A stretch of DNA of 64,000 nucleotides from Kribbella sp. NBC_00382 (GTDB taxonomy: Bacteria > Actinomycetota > Actinomycetes > Propionibacteriales > Kribbellaceae), in NCBI RefSeq assembly GCF_036067295.1, contig NZ_CP107954.1, forward strand, positions 7,006,001-7,070,000, given 5' to 3'. Shown one piece after another: positions 17,962-27,160 of the stretch; position 1 is the first letter of the stretch; each line of letters begins with the position of its first letter. The notes beneath the pieces are model-generated. The model saw only the letters and a list, made by a program, of their open reading frames with translations, had not been told where the DNA came from and searched no databases. A program made the translations under genes and the position numbers.

Positions 17962-18393
17962 CGATCCTCCAACTACCGAGCAGCCGACAGTCGGTCAGGC
18001 TTCGCTCAGGCAGCCAACAGTAACTGGTGTGCTGGCGAACCTCAGTGAGCCTCGCAGGAAGGGACAGACAGGTCTGGGATCGACTCCAGTATGCGAGTCA
18101 GGAGGCGGCGCGCGGAGGCGGGAGTGGGCGGCCGTCTTCTTCTCACTCGTCATGCACTGAGCCCACGGAACCCAGCTCGTCAGGCGATTCCTGCCGCACC
18201 GTCAGCAGGCGAGATCATGTTGAGCGCGAGGCGTGTCGTTAAGGTGCGTGTTGCTCCTCGGACACAACAAGCCGGAGACCTTAAGGTCCGCGGCTTTCTT
18301 GTTGCCCATACTCTCTCGACCGCCTGGTGATGCGCCCACGAACTCGACATACCCGTCAAGCCCCTCGCGGCTCCCCGGCGTCCTGGGATGCAC
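17962..18393. other. 432-base stretch upstream of the nuclease-helicase pair, no gene seen
   Basis: It should contain the promoter of the minus-strand hamA-like gene near 17962-18050, though I see no convincing -35/-10. At 18265-18304 an imperfect hairpin (CAACAA...TTGTTG outside, GCCG...CGGC next, GACCTTAAGGTC at the centre) may be a terminator or an insertion-site palindrome. Short frames here have no family resemblance. Confidence 0.4.
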
Positions 18394-19095
18394 CTATGTG
18401 ATGACCGCCTCAGCCACCCGCTTCTCTCCCACAGCAGCGTTGTACTGCTCCCGTAGCGCCGCCGGATCCAACGCCGCATCCAACGCCCGTCGCGACGCGC
18501 CGAACTGTCGTCGGCCTCCAGAAGTAAGTCAATCGTTACCTGCCGATTCAACGGCCCGAACAACTGCCCGATCCACCGATTGATCGCCGGCGTCACCAGA
18601 TCCTCCGAAGGTAAATCTGCGACCGATGCGCCAACGCAGTAGCCGATTCCGGCAGCAAGGTCCGCGCATTTCAGCGGTAGTACTTCACCTCTTGATGCCT
18701 CGCCGCGCCCTCCATCTTCCTGGCACAGATCCCACACCGGATCCGCCCCCGAAACTCACAGGTCCGCTTCTTCGAGATCCGTTGCCGGCTTCTCGATGAC
18801 CACCCGGCCACTCCGCCGGTCCGCCGCTTGCGCTTCTCCAGCTGCGCGGCGACCGCCTGAACCTCGCGATGTAGCCCGCGGCAACATCTTCCGGATCGAG
18901 CAACTCCTCGACCTTCTGCCACCGCCCATAGATCGCATACCCCGTGTATCGAGGATTCTCGAGAATCGCCAGCACAGCCGGGTGCTGTCACCGAGTCATC
19001 GCCTCGCCAACAACCAACCCGTCCATCCGGGCCCAGGATCCTCGAGCGCCTGCAGTACCCGGGTTTCGCCTCATCGCGCCGCTCCCGGGACACTC
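18394..19095 (-). pseudogene. Degenerate serine recombinase (C-terminal two thirds, several frameshifts)
   Basis: Pieces of a large serine recombinase can be read on the minus strand in successive frames: AILENPRYTGYAIYGRWQK (about 18900-18970), then RGRIRCGICARKMEGAARH (the zinc-binding CxxC region, about 18700-18760), then DLVTPAINRWIGQLFGP (about 18565-18620), and finally DPAALREQYNAAVGEKRVAE before the stop at 18394. At least three frame changes and the missing catalytic N-terminus make it non-functional. It lies at the junction between the defence-rich region and the conserved protease gene, where an integrase of a mobile island would be expected. Confidence 0.75.
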
Positions 19096-19180
19096 GTATG
19101 ACGGCAGGCCTGAGTCGTCTGTGTCGGCCTGGCCGGGGAGGGGGCCCGGGTTGGGCGCCCTCCGCGGCCAGGGGTCGGGG

Positions 19181-22100
19181 TCAGCTCAGGGACTGGATTA
19201 TTACGTCTCCCTTTCCGATGAGGACGCTGGAGTCCGTGCGGACCTCGACGCCTCCCAGCAGGACTCGTCCCGCTCCAGGTGCAGCGTTGGCGGTCACAGT
19301 GGCCGGGACGGTCCATTGCGCGCCCGCGGCCCGGGACGCGTTGAGGTCCGGGATGGCGACGGAGCCGTAGACCGGGTTGCTGAACACGTCACGGTAGTCG
19401 TAGGTCGTGGATCCCGCCGGTACCGCGAACGGGTCGACGAGTACGACCCAGGTTCCTGCCGCCGGGTTGTTCACCGTGATCGCTTCCTCCGCGGTACTGC
19501 CCGCACTCTGCGCTGCCAGAACACAGCTTCCGGACGTGCAGTTGTAGGCGAACAGGTCGAGATCCGCGCCGTGGTCGCTCGCATTCCCGATCGTGGCGCG
19601 CAGCGAGGTCGTTCCGGCCGGTACCTGCATGACGAACTGCTGCTGCGCTCCACCCTCCGTGGCCGTCGGCGTGGCGATCTTCGCGCTACCCAGCGCGGTT
19701 CCCACCGCACGCCCGACGAACGGCCCGAACGAGTTGGTCATCGTGTACGAGCGGTTCACCGGCGTTCCCAGCGTGGCCGACGCGATCACGTCCGGGTTCG
19801 GGGACACCGACGCTCCGAGCACCGCCGCCGTCAGGACGAACGGAGTTTGGGTGCGGTCCGACGTACGCCGTGCCTCAACCACGATCTCCCACACACCCGC
19901 CTGCGGATTGGCCACCGTGCGGCTGGCCGGATCGCCCTGGCAAGTCCCACCCGGTACTGGCGGGCTGTAGCAATAGAGGCTGTTGACGTCGCCCTCGCTG
20001 GCCACGCCGTACGGGTGGAACCGCAGGAAACGCGCCTGGCCGGTGCCCTCCGAGCCGTTCGGACCCGTCAGGTCGACCTTGAAGGCCGGCGACCCGGCGG
20101 GGACCTGGAAGAAGTAGCTCTGGAACTGGTTGCGGTTGATCTTGCCGGTGATCGTCTTGGCGGCCGCCGCCTGCGTCAGGCTGTACGGCACGACGAACGT
20201 GTTCAGTGTCTGGAACTCGATACCCGGTGAGCTGGGATCGTCGAAGTTCAGGATCGCCGAATGCGCTCCGGCGCTCGTGGGCTTGACGATGACCGGCAAC
20301 ATGACGTCCGTGTTGAGCGGCAGCGTGACGTTGCCCGCCGCCTCGAACATGCCACCCTCTCCCTTCCACGACAGCTTGTAGTTCACCGGTCCGGCTGGGC
20401 CGGACGTGCGCCGCAAGGTGTACGTGCGGGTGTACTGGACGCCCTGCGTGACGCCTTCGCGGTCGTTGATGCCGGTGCCCACACCAGGCGTGGCGAGGAA
20501 AGCCGACAGAGCCGTGCTGACCGGAACCGCAGCGGTGATGGTGTCGGTCCGCGGACTCTTCCTCAGGTCGTCCCAGGCAGCGCTGACCCTGGCCAGACCG
20601 TTGCCCTGCTCATAAGCGCCGTACTCCGGCATGAACCGTGCCGTCGACAGCAGCGCCTTGCGCAACTGGGCAGGCGTTACGGTGATCCCCTTGGCCTTCG
20701 CGGCACTCAACAGCAACGCACCGGCGCCCGCCATCTGCGGTGAGGCCATCGAGGTCCCGTTGAACATGCCCAGCCCCGGCGGCAGCGCGTACGTTCCGGC
20801 CACCGGCTGACCGTTCTGCCAGGTCGGGACGGCCGAGACCGCGGCACCCGCTGCGACGATCTGGGGCTTGAAGCCGCCGTCCTCCGACGGACCACGCGAG
20901 GAGAACGCGTGCAGGTTGTCGTACTGGCCGGTCCGCGATCCGTAGTTCGACATCCAGGTGTCCTTGTTGATGTACGAACCCACGCTGACGACCTGGGTCG
21001 CCACGGACGGGTCGCCGACCGTGTTCATCCCGGGGCCGCTGTTGCCGGCCGAGATGAACATCTGGACGCCGTAGTCGTTGATCAGCCGGTTGTACAACAC
21101 CGCGCGGGCGTTGTTGCCGTCGTTCAGCGCGGGCAGACCGCCGATCGACATGTTGATCACGTCGACGTGCGCGACGGTGACCGCGTAGATCATCCCTTCG
21201 AGCAGCGCGTGGTTGGTGCAGCCGGCAGTGAACAGGCAGACCCGGACGGACACCAGCTTCGCGCCCGGCGCGGCGCCGTCGGCGGCCCCGCCGAAGATGT
21301 TGTTGCCCGCGGCGATACCGGCGACGTTCGAACCGTGCGCGCCGGAGACGATGCCGATGTTCACCGCGTTGTCGGCCGGGTCGGTCTGTACGACGAACGG
21401 CATCGACTCCTTGACCGGAGTCGCCGGGTTGTCGGTGCCGAACACGCCCGTGTCGTACCTGACCTTGTAGTCGGTCATGGCCTGGTCGTCGGCGAAGGTG
21501 CCGTTCTGGTTCGTGTCCACCCAGACGGTGCTGGTGTCCTTGTTCCACGCGACCGGGAAAAGCCCGGACGACCCCGCCGGGTTGCCGTCCCGGTTGACGT
21601 CGTTCCCGACTTCGCCGCCGAGCCGCGGGTCGCGTTCGTTGAACGTGGCGGTCCGGACGGTCTGGCCGGGCAGACCGACGGTCGCCCCGTCGACCGACTG
21701 AGTCATCCTCAGCCAGGTCGGGTCGTTGTCGGCGTTCACGTTGCCGACGAAGGTCGGGTCGGTGTAGGTGACCCAGTCGACGATCTTGCGCTCTCCGGTC
21801 GAGGTCGTGTTCAGCGCCGGGTGACTCAGGTCGACGCCACTGTCGAGAATGCCGATCGTGGTACCGCGGCCGTCCCAGGTCGGGTTGGTGTTGACGAACT
21901 GTGCCGCGCCGGTGTCCTGAGTCGGCAGGTACGGGTTGGCCCGCTCGGTCGACGCGTTCGGCGCCTGCTGCGGGATGGGATCCTCGCTGCCAAGCGGTCG
22001 TGGATCGTCGAGCGGGATCAGATCGTCGACGTCAGCCGTGGTCACGCCCGCGACGTTCGCGACGTCCTGCGCCTTGTCGATGCTGATCTTCACCCGCAGG

Positions 22101-22369
22101 TAGCCCACCGAGTCGGTGCGCTCCTCAACGGTGCCGCCGAGCTTTTCGAGGCTCGCGGCAACCTGGTTGCTCTTCCCCCGGTCTGCCGCCACCAGCAGCG
22201 TGACCGTTTTCTGGCCTTTGGTCCGTGCCTTCTGCAACAGCACTTTGTCGCCGTAGCCAAGATCCTTCGGCCCCTTCGCCGCGACCGCCGCGGGCGTTGC
22301 CCCCAGCATCGAGGCGATCACCACCCCGGCGGCCAGCACAGCGCCGTACTTCCTAGTTCGAGACAGCAT
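19181..22369 (-). CDS. Secreted subtilisin-like S8 serine protease
   Basis: A 1062-residue exported protease. A signal peptide lies at residues 1-35 (MLSRTRKYGAVLAAGVVIAS then ATPAAVAA). An inhibitor-like propeptide region follows (about 50-120). The catalytic triad is D in GILDSGVDLSHP (about 171), H in SGAHGSNVAGIAAGN (about 345) and S in NGTSMASPQMAG (about 537). The C-terminal 400 residues are beta-rich, with two PPC-like segments (for example PAGSPAFKVDLTGPNGS) typical of secreted peptidases. I chose the ATG at 22369 because GGAGGGG lies about 9 bases upstream and the signal peptide starts there. Role: extracellular protein degradation. It is monocistronic. Confidence 0.9.
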   Translation of the reverse strand: MLSRTRKYGAVLAAGVVIASMLGATPAAVAAKGPKDLGYGDKVLLQKARTKGQKTVTLLVAADRGKSNQVAASLEKLGGTVEERTDSVGYLRVKISIDKAQDVANVAGVTTADVDDLIPLDDPRPLGSEDPIPQQAPNASTERANPYLPTQDTGAAQFVNTNPTWDGRGTTIGILDSGVDLSHPALNTTSTGERKIVDWVTYTDPTFVGNVNADNDPTWLRMTQSVDGATVGLPGQTVRTATFNERDPRLGGEVGNDVNRDGNPAGSSGLFPVAWNKDTSTVWVDTNQNGTFADDQAMTDYKVRYDTGVFGTDNPATPVKESMPFVVQTDPADNAVNIGIVSGAHGSNVAGIAAGNNIFGGAADGAAPGAKLVSVRVCLFTAGCTNHALLEGMIYAVTVAHVDVINMSIGGLPALNDGNNARAVLYNRLINDYGVQMFISAGNSGPGMNTVGDPSVATQVVSVGSYINKDTWMSNYGSRTGQYDNLHAFSSRGPSEDGGFKPQIVAAGAAVSAVPTWQNGQPVAGTYALPPGLGMFNGTSMASPQMAGAGALLLSAAKAKGITVTPAQLRKALLSTARFMPEYGAYEQGNGLARVSAAWDDLRKSPRTDTITAAVPVSTALSAFLATPGVGTGINDREGVTQGVQYTRTYTLRRTSGPAGPVNYKLSWKGEGGMFEAAGNVTLPLNTDVMLPVIVKPTSAGAHSAILNFDDPSSPGIEFQTLNTFVVPYSLTQAAAAKTITGKINRNQFQSYFFQVPAGSPAFKVDLTGPNGSEGTGQARFLRFHPYGVASEGDVNSLYCYSPPVPGGTCQGDPASRTVANPQAGVWEIVVEARRTSDRTQTPFVLTAAVLGASVSPNPDVIASATLGTPVNRSYTMTNSFGPFVGRAVGTALGSAKIATPTATEGGAQQQFVMQVPAGTTSLRATIGNASDHGADLDLFAYNCTSGSCVLAAQSAGSTAEEAITVNNPAAGTWVVLVDPFAVPAGSTTYDYRDVFSNPVYGSVAIPDLNASRAAGAQWTVPATVTANAAPGAGRVLLGGVEVRTDSSVLIGKGDVIIQSLS

Positions 22370-22608
22370 TGTCCGATTCCCCTCCCCTAGGCACATTCCG
22401 AAGCACGATCGCACCGGCAGCCGGGTTCCGCCAGAGAGGAACAAATCTTTCCAACTCCCCCACCAATCCCGTTACCAATTACCATCCGACCCACATCACG
22501 GAGGCCCGGGACCACCTGGTTCTGCTGATGGACGGCGACATCACCGCAGGTGAGAACCAGGTCGCGAGGCTGTGCAGCCCGTCCACGACGATCTCGTGCA
22601 GCGGGTCT

Positions 22609-23292
22609 TCACCGTGCCGGCCGCGGGAGGTTGGGTTGCCTTCGGCGCCAGGCGCCCACGGCGACGACGGTGAGGACCCAGAGGGTGATGCCCGTTCCGC
22701 CGACTGCGAAGAGCTGGTCCAGTGCGTCTGTGAACGGGATCGTGACGGCTGCGGCGGCGAAGCTGGCGCCTCCTGCCGCGCCGAGGACCGCCGTCAGGCG
22801 GTTGCCGAGGTTGGCTGTCACGCCGGCGACGAGGGCGAGCAGCGCGATGCCAAGCGCCCACGGGGCGTCGGCGAGCGTCTCGTCGATGGTCATGAAGACG
22901 CTCAACGCGCCCGACTGCCCATCGGCGATGGAGTCGGCAGCCAGAGGTGCGAGCAGGTGGGGAACCATCGCGGCTGTCGTCAGGGCCGAGACCACGGCCA
23001 TCACGCGGACGATGCGTCGGGTCATCGGCGCCAGCTCTATTCGGCCCGGCAGTCGCAGAAAGGCGACCGTGAACAGGCCGAACGAGGCCAGCAGGGCCAG
23101 GTGCGACGGGTACCAGCTGCTCTGGAGCAGCATGTGGTGCAACTGGGCGACCTTGTTGCCGGTACCACCGTCGTTGGGATGCAGGGCGCCACCGAGGTTG
23201 AACGCCACCGCGGCGCCGGCCAGGACGGCGATGGTCCAGCCGTCCAAGGTGAGGCGGCGCGAGCGGGCCGGCGAGTCGAGGCTGGTGGTCAT
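22609..23292 (-). CDS. Six-helix integral membrane protein of unknown function
   Basis: A 227-residue protein with about six hydrophobic segments, starting MTTSLDSPARSRRLTLDGWT. It contains the pattern FNLGGALHPNDGGTGN after the first helix, seen in actinobacterial membrane proteins of unknown role. The gene lies back-to-back with the LuxR-type regulator at 23425 (132 bases between starts), which may control it. No catalytic or transport motif is visible. Confidence 0.7.
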   Translation of the reverse strand: MTTSLDSPARSRRLTLDGWTIAVLAGAAVAFNLGGALHPNDGGTGNKVAQLHHMLLQSSWYPSHLALLASFGLFTVAFLRLPGRIELAPMTRRIVRVMAVVSALTTAAMVPHLLAPLAADSIADGQSGALSVFMTIDETLADAPWALGIALLALVAGVTANLGNRLTAVLGAAGGASFAAAAVTIPFTDALDQLFAVGGTGITLWVLTVVAVGAWRRRQPNLPRPAR

Positions 23293-23424
23293 GATCGTTC
23301 CCTTCGTTGGAGGGCTCCACGATCTGCCGACGCCCGTGTTCGCCGGTACGGGGTTGTCCCTGCAACCACGAAGCAGGGTGTTCCCTGGGTATGGCGGCTG
23401 TCGTTCTGTGTCACGATCACCTGC

Positions 23425-24768
23425 ATGACGAGGTCAGCTCGGCGCGAGATGCTCTCGCTGGTCGCTGCGAGCACCGCGTGTGTCTTGGTCGCGGTGGGCT
23501 TCACCCGGGGAATCTGGTGGAGCAACATCCACAACGGCATCCTCGGTGTCACGCTCTCTTTGGTAGGTGCCTGGTTCGCGGCCGAGCGGCCGCGCAGCCG
23601 CGAGGGCGATCTCTTCCTGGCCGCCGGCCTGGTCGAGGCGGTCATGTTCGCCGGCCGCCAGATCGGCCACACAGCGACCGGAACCGCCTCCTCATGGCTG
23701 GGCTGGCTCGGTGTATGGCCGATCGTCGTCGGCATGCTGGTGACGACCTTCGCCGTGGTCTGCTTCCCGGAGGGTCACCTACCCTCGCGCCGGTGGCGAC
23801 CGGGCGTCATCGTCGCCTGCGTGCTCACCGCCATCTGTGCGGTGCTCTCGGCATTGTGGCCAGTCGAGTGGGAGTCAGCGGGACTCATGCGCCCGGCGCC
23901 GTTCAACCTGCCGGGACGCGCAGCGGCTGCGGCCGTCTGGCACGTCCTGGCACATCCGCTCTATCTCGTCCTCCAGATCTCGTGGGTCGTCGCGGTCGTG
24001 ATGCGATGGCGCACGGGGCGCAGCCGCGCACCGCTCCTCGGTCTGCTCCTCGGAGTCGCCCTAGCCTTCGTGGTGCTCCTGGTGGGATTCGTGGCGGTGG
24101 GCTCGACGACGCCGGGGCTGATCATGGTGTCGCTGATCCCCCTGGTCGCTGGATGGTCAGCCCTCTACGGCCACGTGCTTGGGCGGTACCGAGCCCTGTC
24201 CTGGCTCACGGACGCGCACCAGCGACAGGCAGGGCTGCCGACAGCGCTGGCCCGGACTGCCGCGGAGGCACTGGACGTACCAGGAGCGACCGTGTGGATG
24301 GGCGACGAGGCGGCGCTGCACGCCGTGGGCGTCTGGCCCGAAATCGACGCCGACCCCGCGCCGTGTCCACTGGACTCGCTTCCCGACCGTGCATGGCCGG
24401 TCAGTTCCGGCGGCCGAGTGGTGGGTGCACTCGTCGTGCCGGGAGTCACGGTTCTCACACGCAGTGAGGAGCGGATGATGCAGGACCTCAGCGCCCAGGC
24501 GGCCCTGCTCCTGGACCGGCTCACGCTGGCCGAAGTAGTTCAGCGGGAGTCGAGTGCCGGCCACCTCCAGCACCTCACGCCGCGGGAGCGTGAGGTCCTC
24601 GAACTGATGGCTCGCGGGTTGAGCAACGCAGCGATCTGCCAGGAACTGCACCTGAGTGTGAAGACGGTCGAACCGCTCATCGGCACTGTCTTCCGCAAGC
24701 TCGGGTTGCATGCCGATCCGACCGTCAACCGCCGCGTGCTCGCAGCCCTGGAGTACCACCGCGGCTGA
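23425..24768 (+). CDS. Membrane-anchored LuxR-type transcriptional regulator
   Basis: A 447-residue protein with about seven membrane segments in residues 12-240, a GAF-like or degenerate sensory stretch (about 245-375), and a C-terminal LuxR/NarL helix-turn-helix: LTPREREVLELMARGLSNAA, then ICQELHLSVKTVEPLIG and FRKLGLHAD (about 388-435). The ATG at 23425 is the first in-frame start that begins the membrane domain. The open frame continues upstream, but that part is antisense to the neighbouring membrane gene and was rejected. A membrane input fused to HTH suggests direct sensing and control of the divergent neighbour. The usual T-x-x-x-H after VKTVE is replaced by PLIG. Confidence 0.8.
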   Translation: MTRSARREMLSLVAASTACVLVAVGFTRGIWWSNIHNGILGVTLSLVGAWFAAERPRSREGDLFLAAGLVEAVMFAGRQIGHTATGTASSWLGWLGVWPIVVGMLVTTFAVVCFPEGHLPSRRWRPGVIVACVLTAICAVLSALWPVEWESAGLMRPAPFNLPGRAAAAAVWHVLAHPLYLVLQISWVVAVVMRWRTGRSRAPLLGLLLGVALAFVVLLVGFVAVGSTTPGLIMVSLIPLVAGWSALYGHVLGRYRALSWLTDAHQRQAGLPTALARTAAEALDVPGATVWMGDEAALHAVGVWPEIDADPAPCPLDSLPDRAWPVSSGGRVVGALVVPGVTVLTRSEERMMQDLSAQAALLLDRLTLAEVVQRESSAGHLQHLTPREREVLELMARGLSNAAICQELHLSVKTVEPLIGTVFRKLGLHADPTVNRRVLAALEYHRG

Positions 24769-24800
24769 CGATTTCTGGCGCTGGCAACTCCTTCTGGGCG

Positions 24801-25769
24801 TCAGCAGCCGCAGGAGGTTCTGAGGATGAGCTCGGTCGGATAGGCGATCGCCTCGATGGCATCTTGACCGTCGATCAACCGGCTGACCGCGTCCAGGGCC
24901 ATCCGCTCCAGCGGCTGTCGTATGACGGTGAGTGGGGGCCAGGTGTACTCGGTTTCGGCGGTGCCGTCGAAGGCCAGGACTGCGATGTCGTCGGGGACGC
25001 GAAGGCCGGCTTCGTGGATCGACCGGAGGGCACCGACGGCCTGGAGGTCGGAGCTGGCGAAGATCGCGGTGGGTCTGTCGGTGGCCGTGAGCAGGTCTCG
25101 GCCGGCGCCGTACCCGCCTTGCCGGCTGAAGTGCGCCCGGGCAATCGGGCCGTCAGGCAAACCGGCCTGATGGAGAGCGTCCCGCCAGCCGAGTTCGCGT
25201 TCACCGTTCGCGATGCCGCCAACGACCAGGCCGATGCTGCGGTGGCCGTGGGCAATCAAGTGCTCGACACCAGCGCGGGCGCCTTCGCGGTACTGCGGCC
25301 GTACCGAGCTCACCTCGGACAGGACCCGGTTGATCGCCACCACCGGGATGCTCACCTCGGTCAGGTCCGGGGCGTCGGTGGGAGCGACCAGCAGGAGACC
25401 GCTGACCTGGCGGATCAGGAGCTCCGCGATCTTGGCCTGCTCCGTCACGGGATCACCGTCTGTGCTGGTCTGCAGCACGACGTACCCGCGGGCCGAGGCT
25501 TCCTTGTCGATGGCCTTGGCCAGTTCGGCGAAGAGTGGATTGCCGCCGTCGGGGGTGATCAGCCCGAGGGTGCGGGTAGTGCCCATCCGGAGGGCGCGGG
25601 CAGTGGCGTTCGGCCGGTAGCCGAGGACCCGGATCGCCTCCAGGACCCGCTCCCGGGTCTCCGGCGCGACCGCACGTGGGCCTTCGTTGACCACGTAGCT
25701 GACCACCGCGGTACTGACGCCGGCGTACTGCGCAACGTCGTTCCGGGTGACTGGGGCGGCCTTGGACAT
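24801..25769 (-). CDS. LacI-family transcriptional regulator
   Basis: A 322-residue repressor. The N-terminal HTH reads VTRNDVAQYAGVSTAVVSYV (about 6-26) and is followed by the hinge GYRPNATARALR. The rest is the periplasmic-binding-like effector domain, with TLGLITPDGGNPLFAELAK and AIFASSDLQAVGAL near the ligand cleft. I prefer the ATG at 25769, which places the HTH at the normal distance; an upstream ATG at 25820 would add 17 residues. It diverges from the dehydrogenase gene at 25847, which it probably controls in response to a sugar. Confidence 0.88.
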   Translation of the reverse strand: MSKAAPVTRNDVAQYAGVSTAVVSYVVNEGPRAVAPETRERVLEAIRVLGYRPNATARALRMGTTRTLGLITPDGGNPLFAELAKAIDKEASARGYVVLQTSTDGDPVTEQAKIAELLIRQVSGLLLVAPTDAPDLTEVSIPVVAINRVLSEVSSVRPQYREGARAGVEHLIAHGHRSIGLVVGGIANGERELGWRDALHQAGLPDGPIARAHFSRQGGYGAGRDLLTATDRPTAIFASSDLQAVGALRSIHEAGLRVPDDIAVLAFDGTAETEYTWPPLTVIRQPLERMALDAVSRLIDGQDAIEAIAYPTELILRTSCGC

Positions 25770-25846
25770 GAGCCGATGATACGGCCTTGACCGGCCCGGA
25801 AATTCGTTGTTAGCGTGCATGATCTACACGAGTAGAAGGAGTCGTC
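25770..25846. promoter_or_regulatory. Divergent promoter region, candidate LacI operator
   Basis: The 77 bases between the LacI gene and the dehydrogenase gene must hold both promoters. Around 25813-25829 CGTG and CACG are separated by 9 bases (CGTGCATGATCTACACG), an imperfect inverted repeat of the size of LacI-family operators. AAGGAG at 25836-25841 is the ribosome site of the right-hand gene. Operator assignment is tentative. Confidence 0.4.
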
Positions 25847-27160
25847 ATGCCTAGACGGTATGCAGTCGCCGGGACCGGTTCACGCGGGCGTTCGTACGTC
25901 AGCGCGATCATCGACGCGCACCCCGAGGAGGCCCAGCTCGTCGCGCTGCTCGACCCGAACCCGGGGCGGCTGGCGTTCTACCAGAAATATGTTCAGGAGC
26001 TGGGCGGCACGCGACTCCCGCAGTACGGCGCTGACCAGCTGGAGCAGATGGTCAAGGAGCAGTCCGTCGACCGGGTGGTCGTGACGAGCCCCGACTACAC
26101 CCATGCCTCGGTGGTGTCGCGACTGCTGCGCGCGGGCGCTGATGTGATCGTGGAGAAGCCACTGACGATCGATGCCGACGGCACGCGCCAGATCGTCGAC
26201 GCGATGAACGAGTCCGGCAAGTCCGTCGTGGTGACCTTCAATTACCGGTACTCCCCGCGGAACAGCGCGCTTCGGCGGCTGATCCAGGACGGCGAGATCG
26301 GTACGGTGACCAGCGTCGAGTTCCAGTGGGTGCTCGACACCCGGCACGGCGCCGACTACTTCCGGCGGTGGCACCGCGAGAAGCGGTTCTCCGGTGGCCT
26401 GCTGGTGCACAAGGCGTCGCACCACTTCGACCTGGTGAACTGGTGGATCGCGTCGTCCCCGACCCGTGTCTTCGCCTCCGGTGGCCTGTCCTTCTACGGC
26501 TCGGAGAATGCGGCAGCTCGTGGCCTCGGGCAACGACCTGAGCGCGGTACGGTCGATGGCTCGGCCGGCGATCCGTGGTTGCTGGACCTGCGGACCGACG
26601 ATGTCGACCGTCAGCTGTACTGGGACAGCGAGCAGTACGACGGCTATCGCCGCGACCAGGACGTGTTCGGACCGGGGATCACGATCGAGGACAACCTTGC
26701 GGTGATCGCGGAGTACGCGAACGGTGCCCGGCTGAGCTACTCGCTCAACGCCCACTCGCCCTGGGAGGGGTATCGCGTCTCGGTCAACGGCACCGAGGGC
26801 CGCGCCGAGCTCGAGGTGGTCGAGCGGGCCGCGGTGATCGACGACCGGGTCGATCCGAGCTACCCGGCCGAACGCGTGGTTGCCGGCGAAGTACGGTCCG
26901 ACGGCGAACGACTGGTCCTGCACAAGCACTGGGCCTCCGCGGTCGAGGTCGAGATCCCCCGCGGCGAAGGCGGCCACGGCGGCGGCGACCAGTTGATCTA
27001 CGCCGACCTCTTCAAGGGACCTGGCAACGACCCACTGGGCCGCGCCGCCGACGTCCACGACGGCGTCCGAGCCGTTGCCGTCGGCATCGCTGCCAACCAG
27101 TCCCTGGCCACCGGCACAGCCATCACCATCACGGACCTCGATCTGGGCGGTTGGAGCTAA
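25847..27160 (+). CDS. Gfo/Idh/MocA-family NAD(P)-dependent sugar dehydrogenase
   Basis: A 437-residue oxidoreductase. The Rossmann motif AVAGTGSRGRS is at residues 6-16 and the catalytic EKP is at 103-105 (VIVEKPLTID). A conserved HKASHHFDLVNWW near 186-198 supplies the histidine of the active site. The C-terminal domain carries an insert after residue 210 and a GGHGGGDQLIYADLF element seen in long members of the family. A strong AAGGAG precedes the ATG. It is controlled from the region shared with the LacI gene and converges with the amidohydrolase gene, overlapping it by 4 bases. The substrate is unknown; a sugar or cyclitol is expected. Confidence 0.88.
   Translation: MPRRYAVAGTGSRGRSYVSAIIDAHPEEAQLVALLDPNPGRLAFYQKYVQELGGTRLPQYGADQLEQMVKEQSVDRVVVTSPDYTHASVVSRLLRAGADVIVEKPLTIDADGTRQIVDAMNESGKSVVVTFNYRYSPRNSALRRLIQDGEIGTVTSVEFQWVLDTRHGADYFRRWHREKRFSGGLLVHKASHHFDLVNWWIASSPTRVFASGGLSFYGSENAAARGLGQRPERGTVDGSAGDPWLLDLRTDDVDRQLYWDSEQYDGYRRDQDVFGPGITIEDNLAVIAEYANGARLSYSLNAHSPWEGYRVSVNGTEGRAELEVVERAAVIDDRVDPSYPAERVVAGEVRSDGERLVLHKHWASAVEVEIPRGEGGHGGGDQLIYADLFKGPGNDPLGRAADVHDGVRAVAVGIAANQSLATGTAITITDLDLGGWS

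Noticed and set aside
18202..18393. Short minus-strand frame after the recombinase (MHPRTPGSREGL...)
   Set aside because: No family resemblance or ribosome site; it follows the recombinase stop and overlaps a hairpin.
20909..22390. 493-codon open frame on the plus strand
   Set aside because: Antisense to the S8 protease and rich in V/R/D without domain resemblance.
22369..23424. N-terminal extension of the LuxR-type regulator
   Set aside because: It is antisense to the six-helix membrane gene and not domain-like; the ATG at 23425 starts the membrane domain.
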